Of a DNA stretch of 33,842 nucleotides, positions 8,670 to 17,748 are shown piece after piece (within the stretch, counting starts at the first letter, position 1; every line of letters begins with the position of its first letter). The stretch is taken from contig JAIXWH010000124.1 in assembly GCA_027484165.1 (NCBI GenBank), positions 1-33,842 of the forward strand, written 5' to 3'. Under the pieces are notes generated by a model that made no database searches, had not been told where the DNA came from, and worked only from the letters and a program-made list of their open reading frames with translations. Origin of the DNA: Chitinophagaceae bacterium. Lineage in GTDB: Bacteria > Bacteroidota > Bacteroidia > Chitinophagales > Chitinophagaceae. A program made the translations under genes and the position numbers.

Positions 8670-8918
8670 TTAATGCCCCAAAAGAAAATTTAAGGCAATT
8701 ATAAAACAACCTAAGACTCCCAAAAACATTATAAATAACACCCTACACCCCGATGTTGTTCTATTGTACACCCGGTTATACAAAGCCTTTTTTGGATTGG
8801 TTACCCAGCCCCACCCTCTTGGTGCTTTAAACCCAAGATTTTGTCGTACATATCTTTTTAGAGATGTTCTTGCTGCTATGCGTTTATTTAGGTTTGGTAT
8901 GCGAAATCCGAATTTCAA
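8670..8918 (-). CDS. Small basic protein with C-terminal membrane segment
   Basis: 82 aa. The N-terminal 55 residues are strongly basic with a motif that looks conserved (RIAARTSLKRYVRQNLGFKA, then PRGWGWVTNPKKALYNRVYN). Residues 59-80 are one hydrophobic span (VLFIMFLGVLGCFIIALNFL). I recall very similar short proteins as conserved hypotheticals in many bacteria, often in mobile regions, without known function. It starts 9 bp after the stop of the giant helicase gene, so it is probably the last gene of that operon. A membrane-anchored accessory or toxin-like role is conceivable but unsupported. Confidence 0.7.
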   Translation of the reverse strand: MKFGFRIPNLNKRIAARTSLKRYVRQNLGFKAPRGWGWVTNPKKALYNRVYNRTTSGCRVLFIMFLGVLGCFIIALNFLLGH

Positions 8919-8927
8919 ATATTTATA

Positions 8928-11900
8928 TTATTTAGTCTGAGGCATTTCTTGTATCAAATTATATAATTGCCAAAATCTTTCCCAAGTTTGTTTATCAAGA
9001 GTTCCTGTAATATTATTAACTACAATGCTTGACTTAACCGACAAATCTGAAATTTTAACTGCTACTTTTAAAGTTGAAAAATCAGCAATAATAAAAACTT
9101 CTGGCAACACATAAAAATTGCCATTTGTCCTATCCTTTGCCATTAATGAATTGTCTATAATCTTTAGTGGGTCATTAAGAAATTCATCAATGATATCGTT
9201 ATCAGTTGAAGGAGTTCCGAATTGCTGTTGATGCAATGCCAGCATTAGTCCAATCTTTTTATTACGTGATTTCACTTCAAGTGGATTTGATAAAAGCCAT
9301 ATTAATCTCTCAAAAGAGTTTTTGCAAGTAAACAAAGAATCATTAAGACATGCATTGCCAAGTATTTGACGTAAAGCATCAACTGAGCTTCTATATTTTA
9401 TCTTGTCAATAAATAAACTATCTCTTTTGAATTCTTTAGATTGGTTGTCATTCTCCTTTTCAATGGCATCAAATTTCTCAATATCCGACCATGTTAATGA
9501 CCAACTAATTATTGAATTTGATTCGACAATTGCTACACGTTTTTTCAAATCATCAAAGAACCTGCAATTTTCTTCCGTAGCATGGAATGTATAGCCATCC
9601 AAATAGATTGCAATCCCTTTTACCGATGACAAAATACCATCGTCTTCGATAGCTATTCCATCTTTTTCAATACTGCTTAATGATATATAAAAATCAGAAC
9701 GAGTGTTGTATTTAACACCGTTTGTTGGCCCTAATTCAAATTGAGGCCTGATAACATAATAAAAAGAATAATCACCTGAAGTAATCTTGAATTTATAATT
9801 GACAATACCATTTTCTATAAAATCTTCGAATTTAAAATCCTGTGGATTCTGATTTTGGAGATGATTCCGTAGACTTCTAATAAATCTATCTTCCAGTTCG
9901 CTTTCCTCAATTTGACCATTGCTGGTTAATGCCCCCAATCCTGTTGTATAGGTTTCCCATTCATCAGATTTGTCAACTATTTTCTTGAATAAAATTTCAG
10001 CTTTAGCCCTGCTTAATTCATCTTGAGTATATTGATTGGCGTAGGTGTATATGCAACGATAGCAGCCATCTTTCCCTTTAGCTTTGCAACTGCAATCTCT
10101 AATGGCTTCATATGCTTTTGATATTACGGTTGTGAAATCAGCAGGAGTAAACAGTTTTTCTAAATAGCCTGTACCACCTGGAATATTGTCGTATAACACA
10201 AGGTATTTATCAAAGCGACTGTTCTTTGCATTGTATTCTGAATAATTAATGATGCTTAAATGTTGAGGATTCCCTTTGTAGTATTTTTTTAAGCCCAACT
10301 CCAAGCCTGCTTTGAACATATTTATTGTCGCCTCACTCTCAAACTCCTGTACAGGCAGTAATACTTTTAATGCTTCTGTTTTAATTTCCCTGAACAAGAA
10401 TACTTCCTCAAAAACATCATCTTTAATACCATTATATTCTCGGTCTTTGTGCTTACAATACCCATAATGAAATTTGTAATCACGTTGATTGAATTTAGAA
10501 GAACTTTTACCACATTGCTTGCAAGTAACAAAGCCATGATGTGGGACATCTTCATGCTGATTAATTATAACTTTATTGGCATTAACAGCAGATGAAAGTC
10601 CAAGATTTAATTCGATTATATCAACGTTTTTTACGTATTCAATTCCAAAGGGAATTTCTTTCATACCCCATGCACCCTGAAAAGATTTACTATCGAATTT
10701 AAGGTGTTTTGAGACTCTGTAAATGTTAGAATCTCTATCATCAGAGCTATCATCCAATGATGATTTGTCTCGGAAATTCACAGACTTAACTCCACTTAAT
10801 TTAACAAAAATATGTTGGTTTTTATCTGATGCCCAAGAGGCATCACCACATTTAGGACAAATAGCTTCAGTTGATGTTACTTTATCAGCGATATGGTCGC
10901 AGTTAGAACAAAAACGTTTTACAAGCAAAGTACCAACATCTTTCCAATCATAAGTATTAAGACCAGAGATGGCAAACTTGAAACCCTGTGAATAGAAGTA
11001 ATTATCAGGGGCAAGCTCTCGTATAGCTGACATTGAAGACCTAACAATTTCAAACTGTTTGTCAGTCGGACTATTATCACTCGCCTTTGCTTTGTTCGAT
11101 TTTACCCAGGCGTTTAAAGTAACTCCAGTTTCAGGGAAAGCATAATTAGGCAATAGGCCTACATTGGTTAAGTGTTCAAGAATAGAACGTTTATCCAATA
11201 ATCTTTTTAAACCCCAAAGCGCTTTTTTCTCAGATTCCAGTCCTTTTCTTTCTTCATCATTGGGTAACAACTTTATAGCCGAATCAATTTCCTTAATGGT
11301 TTGAGATAGATATTTATATTCGTCTTTTAATTTTGTGAATACTGCTTTTAATCTGAGATAAAATCCTTCCTCCATTAAAAATGATTTAAGGTTGTCCAAT
11401 GCTTTGGTATCTATTAAATCAGGCTTATAAAATTCAGTAAATTCAGTGAGGAGAAATTTCTCTTTTGCTTTGATAAAAGAAATAATTCTGTTGGCTAAAA
11501 ATTCAGGAGCTGATAAATCTGCTCTTGACAATTGCAGTGAAATCAATCTGCCTGGAATACTATTTTTCTTGGGATCAGCAGATGACCAATTGTCTAAACA
11601 ATAGGCAAGAAAGTGACGGTACAAAATATCTTTTGCTTCGAGGTAGCAACCCGGTGTTGCTATTTCTCCTTCCATCATATCTTTTGGCTCTCCATAATAA
11701 AACAAATCGTGTGCCTTGCTTTGAGCAAAATTGGTAATGAGTGCTGAACCTGATGTGCGGCCTGCACGACCAACCCTTTGCAGGAAATTAGCAGTTAAGG
11801 GGGGGACAGAATTATTGATTGCTGTATTCAACGTACCAATATCAATACCCATTTCTAAGGTAGATGTGGCAACGATGGTGTTTAAAGAATTATACTTCGG

Positions 11901-14900
11901 TCTTTCTTTGAAATCAATTTCTTTGTTTTCTCTATCCTTTCTCTCTAAAATACCGGTATGTTCAGATGCATAAATACGAGGCGATAAATTTCTGTTATAC
12001 ACCAACTGATAATAATTTGGTTTGCTCTTCTGAATTTGACTGTATGTACCTATACAGGTATAATCCAAGCATTTTGTGTGTATTGAAATAGTATCGGAAG
12101 CTGCAACAAATAATTTGGAACCACAGGTATCACAAACATGATTGACTACTTTATTTTCAATCATTATTATGTTTGGCTCAATAGCATAATTTTCTATTTC
12201 TTCGTCACCAAGCTTATTCATTAAACCGATAGCAGTAAACGTATCTATCAATTTTTTATAGAAATCATTTACTAACTCATGATAGCCTGAAGCTAAGGGA
12301 AACGACTTGAGGTAATAACTCCTATACCAATTGTTGGCTTTGGTATATGTAGAATCTAAAAGGCCTCTGCCATGCGCTTGCGTAGTTAACAATCTGGGAA
12401 ACCTTGAACGTTGCCCAAACATTTTATTGAGGAAATGTCTATTGTCTTTACTCCAATTCAAATCCCACAATTGCAATGAGCCGTTTCTGAACTTACTTAA
12501 ATATTCATGGTCAATACCCCCTCTTGTTCTCACTCTGTGTAAAATACCATTTACAAAAGGCAATAAATCTTTTTCCTCAATCATGGCAAGGTTATTCTGA
12601 TTCAGCCACTCCTGCATAGCAGGGAATACTGCCCTGATTTTTTCTTCATCAAATTTCACAGCAGAAGCACCTGATTTTTCGAGCGTTCTTCCTATCATTG
12701 CATTGTAACCAAATTCAGATAAAACTTCCCAATACATTCGGGTATCAAATTCTTTTTTGAAAGCAGGAATGAATTTCTTTGCAGCATCACGGTAATCAAT
12801 ATCAATATCTGCCTTACCATGATAATCAGCAGGAAAAAAACGATAATAAAACGCTTCTTCTTGATTAAGGCCTGTTGAATCCGAATGATTCTTCCAATAT
12901 TCTGTGAACTGATTTTGCAAATCTGAAATACGAACAGGAACTTGATTTTGATTAATTATTTTTTGCAAGGATGCCCTGAATGTAAAACGGTAGTTTCTTG
13001 CTTCTACAAAACCAGCCTGATGAGCAGCATCCTGTACACTATTGGTAAAAGCTAATATTTTACGAAATTTTTCCGGTCTTGGGTCAAGGTCTGATGCCAA
13101 TACCTGGCTAACTGTTATGGAAGATAATGTTGCAACCCTGGTACCAATAATACCCATTGCATTTTCGGTATTACATTCCGGGCAGATATGCCTTGCCTTC
13201 GTTTCCTTTAACTTCCTTACTGCATGTATTCTTATGGTATGTTCACTTTCTCTTTCATGCAAGCTCATATCAGCCACATGCATCCAGTCATTTATTTGGT
13301 TGTTGGGTTCATACTCTTCGATATGCTTGTGGTTAGGTGTATTGATGAAATAAATATTCTTATGGTTACTAAAAAAGTACTCATATACCTGATTGGGATC
13401 ATAAAAGAAATGGTTCTTGTTGTCATCTTTTACGCCTAACCAGCCGCTTGCACCGCACTCTCTACAATAATATGATGGCAAGGCTTTAGGGTCATATTTA
13501 TCACCTACTTTATCTTTCCATGAGAATTTTGGCTGCTCATTTATTTCTCTCAAAACACCACTCAATTCCCTTACCCAAATTTGAATTTGTAAATAGAGAA
13601 ATGGGAATTTTTTGGTGTCACCAATCCTTGCTTCGCTAATTAAAGCCAATAATGAATTGATTACTTCTTCTCTTGGGCTTAATTCATTATCAGCATCCCA
13701 CTCTGCTAATCTTTTGAAATCAGGATTGATGTCTGCCAATTTTTTAAGTAGTACATCAAGTTTTACAATGCTGCTACTTGTTAATGAAATTAAGTCTTTC
13801 ATCAACTTCAACTTCTTTAATTCTTCGCCTAACTGAACTTCATCTAAACTATCGGGCATTTGCCATAAGCGTTTTTGCCGGGCTATATAATTTGAGTAAG
13901 TTTCATTTTCTCTTAGGCGACTTTCCAGTAATCCAATCTGACGTGGTATATATTTTTCCAAACTATCATCCGGCAAATCAAAAAAATCATTTACCAATAC
14001 CCTATTTTCTGTAATGATGGCTTCCTTGTCAAAAGGTTCACCAAATACTTTTTCGGCATATTCAGTAAGTAGTTGAATTGAATCATCACCTGAACCAATA
14101 GTTGCAGAAGTACCGACAGCACAAACCTGCCCTTTAGCAATGCCTAATTTTAATTTTAATCTGCGGATTAGATTTGCTACATCTGTGCCCTGAGCTCCAT
14201 CATAGGTATGCAATTCATCCAATATTAAGAATTGGAGTAAGGAAGGATCTTCTAAATTATAGTTCCAAAGGTTGTGATAATTATTGCGCAACAAAGCATA
14301 ATCCAACATTTTGAAATTGGTTAATAATATATCAGGAGGATTCTCAATTATTGTATCCCTGTTTTCAATGATGTGATTTTCACCCATTTCCTTTGGGAAC
14401 TTTTTCTTATCTTTTCCCTCTCCTATAAACAATCCTGCGGTAATTTTCCCTTTTAATCTGTCATCGCCCCAAATGGTTTCTGCCAAACGCTTAGCTTGGT
14501 CAGTTGCAAGGGCATTCATTGGATAAAGAATAATCACCTTTATACCTCTTCTACCTATATTTTTATAGCAGTGGTCTAATATTGGGTATAAAAAACATTC
14601 TGTTTTACCAGATGATGTGCCTGTTGTAACTAAAGTAGATTGGGGTTTATGATTATCTTGGGTAGTTAGCCGTTTGTATGCCTTAAATTGATGGTCATAA
14701 GGCGGAAAACCCGGAGCAATTTGCAATGGAATGATTTCATCATCGGTTGCTTTTACAAATGGCAATTTCAGTGAAACATAAGGCCCTTTAAAAATTCCAT
14801 CTTCCGCATCGGTTACAAACTTATAAAATGCCTCATGCAGGGCTTTATCTTTAAAGCCAAAAGTGGATTTTAGATATTCCAGAATAGAATGTTTTACTTC

Positions 14901-14924
14901 ATACGCTTGTTGGAGTGGTAGCAT
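8928..14924 (-). CDS. Giant DEAD-box/DUF1998 helicase (DruE/DrmA-DrmB-like) with possible nuclease-like C-terminus
   Basis: 1998 aa. The SF2 core has Walker A TTGTSSGKTE (about 100-109), DELH (236-239), GTSATIGS (271-278), ATSTLEMGIDIG (about 1018) and QRVGRAGR (about 1048). Several Cys pairs (near 485, 579, 930, 1338, 1354 and 1466) suggest zinc ribbons. A DUF1998/MZB module follows: YDNIPGGTGYLEKL (about 1575) and CSCKAKGKDGCYRCIYTYAN (about 1611-1630). Residues 1743-1822 (SDFYI, KGIAIYLDGYTFH, DDLKKR, IISWSLTW) resemble a degenerate Vsr/PD-(D/E)XK-like segment. Architecture and size fit DruE-type helicases of Druantia and, as one chain, DrmA plus DrmB of DISARM. It probably translocates on invading DNA. 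It lies 8 bp downstream of the coiled-coil gene in one operon. Confidence 0.9.
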   Translation of the reverse strand: MLPLQQAYEVKHSILEYLKSTFGFKDKALHEAFYKFVTDAEDGIFKGPYVSLKLPFVKATDDEIIPLQIAPGFPPYDHQFKAYKRLTTQDNHKPQSTLVTTGTSSGKTECFLYPILDHCYKNIGRRGIKVIILYPMNALATDQAKRLAETIWGDDRLKGKITAGLFIGEGKDKKKFPKEMGENHIIENRDTIIENPPDILLTNFKMLDYALLRNNYHNLWNYNLEDPSLLQFLILDELHTYDGAQGTDVANLIRRLKLKLGIAKGQVCAVGTSATIGSGDDSIQLLTEYAEKVFGEPFDKEAIITENRVLVNDFFDLPDDSLEKYIPRQIGLLESRLRENETYSNYIARQKRLWQMPDSLDEVQLGEELKKLKLMKDLISLTSSSIVKLDVLLKKLADINPDFKRLAEWDADNELSPREEVINSLLALISEARIGDTKKFPFLYLQIQIWVRELSGVLREINEQPKFSWKDKVGDKYDPKALPSYYCRECGASGWLGVKDDNKNHFFYDPNQVYEYFFSNHKNIYFINTPNHKHIEEYEPNNQINDWMHVADMSLHERESEHTIRIHAVRKLKETKARHICPECNTENAMGIIGTRVATLSSITVSQVLASDLDPRPEKFRKILAFTNSVQDAAHQAGFVEARNYRFTFRASLQKIINQNQVPVRISDLQNQFTEYWKNHSDSTGLNQEEAFYYRFFPADYHGKADIDIDYRDAAKKFIPAFKKEFDTRMYWEVLSEFGYNAMIGRTLEKSGASAVKFDEEKIRAVFPAMQEWLNQNNLAMIEEKDLLPFVNGILHRVRTRGGIDHEYLSKFRNGSLQLWDLNWSKDNRHFLNKMFGQRSRFPRLLTTQAHGRGLLDSTYTKANNWYRSYYLKSFPLASGYHELVNDFYKKLIDTFTAIGLMNKLGDEEIENYAIEPNIIMIENKVVNHVCDTCGSKLFVAASDTISIHTKCLDYTCIGTYSQIQKSKPNYYQLVYNRNLSPRIYASEHTGILERKDRENKEIDFKERPKYNSLNTIVATSTLEMGIDIGTLNTAINNSVPPLTANFLQRVGRAGRTSGSALITNFAQSKAHDLFYYGEPKDMMEGEIATPGCYLEAKDILYRHFLAYCLDNWSSADPKKNSIPGRLISLQLSRADLSAPEFLANRIISFIKAKEKFLLTEFTEFYKPDLIDTKALDNLKSFLMEEGFYLRLKAVFTKLKDEYKYLSQTIKEIDSAIKLLPNDEERKGLESEKKALWGLKRLLDKRSILEHLTNVGLLPNYAFPETGVTLNAWVKSNKAKASDNSPTDKQFEIVRSSMSAIRELAPDNYFYSQGFKFAISGLNTYDWKDVGTLLVKRFCSNCDHIADKVTSTEAICPKCGDASWASDKNQHIFVKLSGVKSVNFRDKSSLDDSSDDRDSNIYRVSKHLKFDSKSFQGAWGMKEIPFGIEYVKNVDIIELNLGLSSAVNANKVIINQHEDVPHHGFVTCKQCGKSSSKFNQRDYKFHYGYCKHKDREYNGIKDDVFEEVFLFREIKTEALKVLLPVQEFESEATINMFKAGLELGLKKYYKGNPQHLSIINYSEYNAKNSRFDKYLVLYDNIPGGTGYLEKLFTPADFTTVISKAYEAIRDCSCKAKGKDGCYRCIYTYANQYTQDELSRAKAEILFKKIVDKSDEWETYTTGLGALTSNGQIEESELEDRFIRSLRNHLQNQNPQDFKFEDFIENGIVNYKFKITSGDYSFYYVIRPQFELGPTNGVKYNTRSDFYISLSSIEKDGIAIEDDGILSSVKGIAIYLDGYTFHATEENCRFFDDLKKRVAIVESNSIISWSLTWSDIEKFDAIEKENDNQSKEFKRDSLFIDKIKYRSSVDALRQILGNACLNDSLFTCKNSFERLIWLLSNPLEVKSRNKKIGLMLALHQQQFGTPSTDNDIIDEFLNDPLKIIDNSLMAKDRTNGNFYVLPEVFIIADFSTLKVAVKISDLSVKSSIVVNNITGTLDKQTWERFWQLYNLIQEMPQTK

Positions 14925-14932
14925 TAATGTAA

Positions 14933-16564
14933 TTATTTATTTGCATCAAAAAATGCCTTTATTAATACCTTGTCTTTTTTAATTTTAAGTAGCTTATCTT
15001 TCAATCCAGGTTCACTGTCTATTTTCATTTCCAGTATTTCGAAAGTTAAATCATCATTTTTTCTTGGAAAGCAATAGCCTAAAAATTGAAACCAATTTTT
15101 CTGCTTTGCTTTTGGAAGTTCTTTCAAAAGATAATTTCTAAAATCTTGAACAGTTAATACCTCTTTAACTGAACCTGTTTCTTTTATTTCAATAAGATCA
15201 ATTTTATCCAAATCATTCTTGATTTCATTATTATTGTTATCGCTATCATTACTTTTATCATTTACCTGAACTGCTGTTTTTGCGCTTACTTCATATATTA
15301 CAATTGGCTCAGAAACTTTTTCATGGAGGTTAGATATAATTACGTTGTCATTTTTTTCAATTTTTGCTATTCCTCCCTCTTCAGTTTTGTTAGTATTTAT
15401 ATCCAAGCCCGCGCGTGTCTCTTCTTGCTTTAACACTGCTATTTCTTGCTCGGCCACTTTTCTTTCCAACTCCTTCTTTTTCTCAATAACAGCTTCTTCT
15501 CTAATTTGATTTTCTATTTTTTCGGATTTTTTACTTTGGGTTGACTTTAGCAAAGGAGCATTCGACAATCTATGTAACCCTTCATAAATATTTTCAAATG
15601 AAAAAATATATCCAAGCAAAGACATTACAACAGCAGCAGTCTTATTATCTTCACTTATCAACAAATCAATCTCCTTGTTGAGTAAATCAATGTTATTATC
15701 ATGCTTATTGAGAAAGGATTTAAAGGCAAGAAAGAAATAGGACACTTTGAATATATTTATTCCTGTGTAATCTTTTGAAATTAAATCAATCATTTTCTCA
15801 TAGCTTGATTTAAGTTCATCATCTTCAATCGAAAGGAAATCCTCATAAGAAGCCCAATAGGAATTATTATTAATTTTAGATTTGTATTTAATACTCGATT
15901 TATAGTATGGCCCATTTGTAAACACTTCTTCAGGTTTATCTAAATATTTAATTGCAATTGCACCAACTTTACAGATATGCTCAATGTTGCCATCTGGAAT
16001 GTAAGAAGGCGTTTTATTATATGCTACTAAATGGTCTAAAAAAGTAGTTAATTTTTGAGATTTATTTTTATCAATTAAATTTTTCTTAACTGCTGCTTCA
16101 ATAGCTAAATTAATTTCTTGATTTATGATAACATCAAGATTAAAATGAGAAAGTATTTTTCCTGAAGTATTTTTCCTGAACTCCATTGAACGAATAATTT
16201 TCAACTCTTCAATTCCATTTTCAAATACAGGATATTCTACCTTGAAGTCATCACTAATTTTACCACTAAGAAGTTGGCTTCCCATCTTTGTTAAAGGGTA
16301 AATACAAAGAATTGAATCGAATGAGAGAAGAACCCCATCATGAAACTTAATTTTACTTTTATCTACTTCTAATATTACTATTTCATGGTCTTGTTCAAAT
16401 AAAGGAATAGCTGTATTAAATAATTTCACCACCTCCTTTAAATCAGATTGGAGCATCAACTTAAGACTCTTAACTGATTGGTCAATAAACTGGTTGATAT
16501 CGATCCTTATTTGATTGTATTTATATAAATACGTAAACTTGTTTCTTTCTATTGCTACTATCAT
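14933..16564 (-). CDS. Unrecognised 543-aa protein with central coiled coil
   Basis: I do not recognise a family. Residues 1-340 look like a mixed alpha/beta globular region with many long helices. Residues 350-395 are a charged, Lys/Glu/Ala-rich coiled coil (IREEAVIEKKKELERKVAEQ). Residues 400-470 are low-complexity, acidic and Asn/Asp-rich. A small C-terminal domain (about 475-543; VQDFRNYLLKELP, WFQFLGYCFPRKND) looks folded. The layout suggests two folded ends joined by a flexible linker, fitting an adaptor or sensor. It sits 12 bp after the UvrD-like gene and 8 bp before the giant helicase gene, so it is almost certainly a component of the same system. No signal peptide or membrane helix is seen. 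Confidence 0.8.
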   Translation of the reverse strand: MIVAIERNKFTYLYKYNQIRIDINQFIDQSVKSLKLMLQSDLKEVVKLFNTAIPLFEQDHEIVILEVDKSKIKFHDGVLLSFDSILCIYPLTKMGSQLLSGKISDDFKVEYPVFENGIEELKIIRSMEFRKNTSGKILSHFNLDVIINQEINLAIEAAVKKNLIDKNKSQKLTTFLDHLVAYNKTPSYIPDGNIEHICKVGAIAIKYLDKPEEVFTNGPYYKSSIKYKSKINNNSYWASYEDFLSIEDDELKSSYEKMIDLISKDYTGINIFKVSYFFLAFKSFLNKHDNNIDLLNKEIDLLISEDNKTAAVVMSLLGYIFSFENIYEGLHRLSNAPLLKSTQSKKSEKIENQIREEAVIEKKKELERKVAEQEIAVLKQEETRAGLDINTNKTEEGGIAKIEKNDNVIISNLHEKVSEPIVIYEVSAKTAVQVNDKSNDSDNNNNEIKNDLDKIDLIEIKETGSVKEVLTVQDFRNYLLKELPKAKQKNWFQFLGYCFPRKNDDLTFEILEMKIDSEPGLKDKLLKIKKDKVLIKAFFDANK

Positions 16565-16576
16565 TATATTTGATTT

Positions 16577-17743
16577 TTAAAATAATATTTCAGTATTGTC
16601 ATTATTTGAAATTCTTTTTGGTTGCATTCCATTTAAAAAATTATTTAACCCAGGATAAATTGAACCAGTATAGCTAACAAACAAACCTGACTTAGATCGA
16701 GATAATGCAACTAATAATAATGAATCTTCATTTGAATGAATGTACATTTCATTATTAACCATTGGTAAATAAACATAGTCAAAATCTAAACCTTTTGCAC
16801 TATGATAAGTAGTTATAACTACCTTATTATCTCTGTCAGCCTCAGTTAATGAGCCAAATCCATTTCCTACATAAACAATTGGGATTCCAATGTTCTTTAA
16901 ATGATCATTCATTAATTCGTATTTTGGCATTCCCCTTTCGTTTACCCTTTCCCATTTCTGTTTCCCTTCTATTTCTGCAATAAAGTTTACAAATTCGCAT
17001 ATCCCATCATGCTCACATATAAGTATTGCACTTACTTCTGATGCTCTTAATATATTAGTTTGCTTAATTTCTTTCCAGCAAAACCTTATTTCTTGTTCAT
17101 TGTCATCTGAATCGAATTCGTAAAGTTTTATTTCAGTATCTTCCTTTGCTATGTTTGGCATGTCATTCAACATAGAAGGAAATACTTTCTTTAGTAGACT
17201 TAATACGGATTCCGTTAACCTATATATAACACCCAATTTTTTCTCAATTGGAACAATTGTATTTTGAATTTCTTTTGAAGTTGCTGGACGTTGATTCCAA
17301 ACAGGTACACTATTGTAAATCGACTGCTCTGCATCACCTGCAATAATTAAATTTTCACAGCTCGATTTCATTAAATTAATAAATTCTATTGGTAGATCCT
17401 GAACTTCATCACAAAATATTGCACCGTACTTCGCACCGTTATTTCTAATTCGCCATTCTAATTGATAAATAGTAAGTACAGGTATCGATTTCCCATTTAG
17501 TTTCGGAATTTGCTTAAGACCAGTCTCTAATAAATCTACCAAGGCCCTTGTAAAAACTACTACACAAACTTTTGCATTAGGCTTTTTAACCAAGTAGTCC
17601 GCCAATGAATGTAATAGCAGAACGGATTTGCCACTACCAGCATGCCCCTTTATCCAAATGGGTTTATTAGTTATTTTACCAATTTCATCAATTACTTCAA
17701 CTTGGTCTGGACCCAATTTATCTTCGGTTATCATCCATTTCAT
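16577..17743 (-). CDS. Small UvrD/Rep-like superfamily 1 helicase
   Basis: 388 aa. Motifs in order: Q-motif-like LGPDQVEVI (10-18), Walker A GHAGSGKS (33-40), Walker B/motif II CDEVQDLP (111-118), motif III IIAGDAEQSIY (about 133-143), motif V TTYHSAKGLDFDYVYLP (about 311-327) and motif VI LLVALSRSKSGLFVS (about 341-355). It is much shorter than UvrD or Rep (about 670-720 aa), so the 1B/2B insertions must be minimal. All ATPase motifs look intact. Probable role: an ATP-driven DNA translocase or switch within the defence operon. It starts 5 bp after the methyltransferase-Hsp70 fusion gene. Confidence 0.88.
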   Translation of the reverse strand: MKWMITEDKLGPDQVEVIDEIGKITNKPIWIKGHAGSGKSVLLLHSLADYLVKKPNAKVCVVVFTRALVDLLETGLKQIPKLNGKSIPVLTIYQLEWRIRNNGAKYGAIFCDEVQDLPIEFINLMKSSCENLIIAGDAEQSIYNSVPVWNQRPATSKEIQNTIVPIEKKLGVIYRLTESVLSLLKKVFPSMLNDMPNIAKEDTEIKLYEFDSDDNEQEIRFCWKEIKQTNILRASEVSAILICEHDGICEFVNFIAEIEGKQKWERVNERGMPKYELMNDHLKNIGIPIVYVGNGFGSLTEADRDNKVVITTYHSAKGLDFDYVYLPMVNNEMYIHSNEDSLLLVALSRSKSGLFVSYTGSIYPGLNNFLNGMQPKRISNNDNTEILF

Positions 17744-17748
17744 AATTT

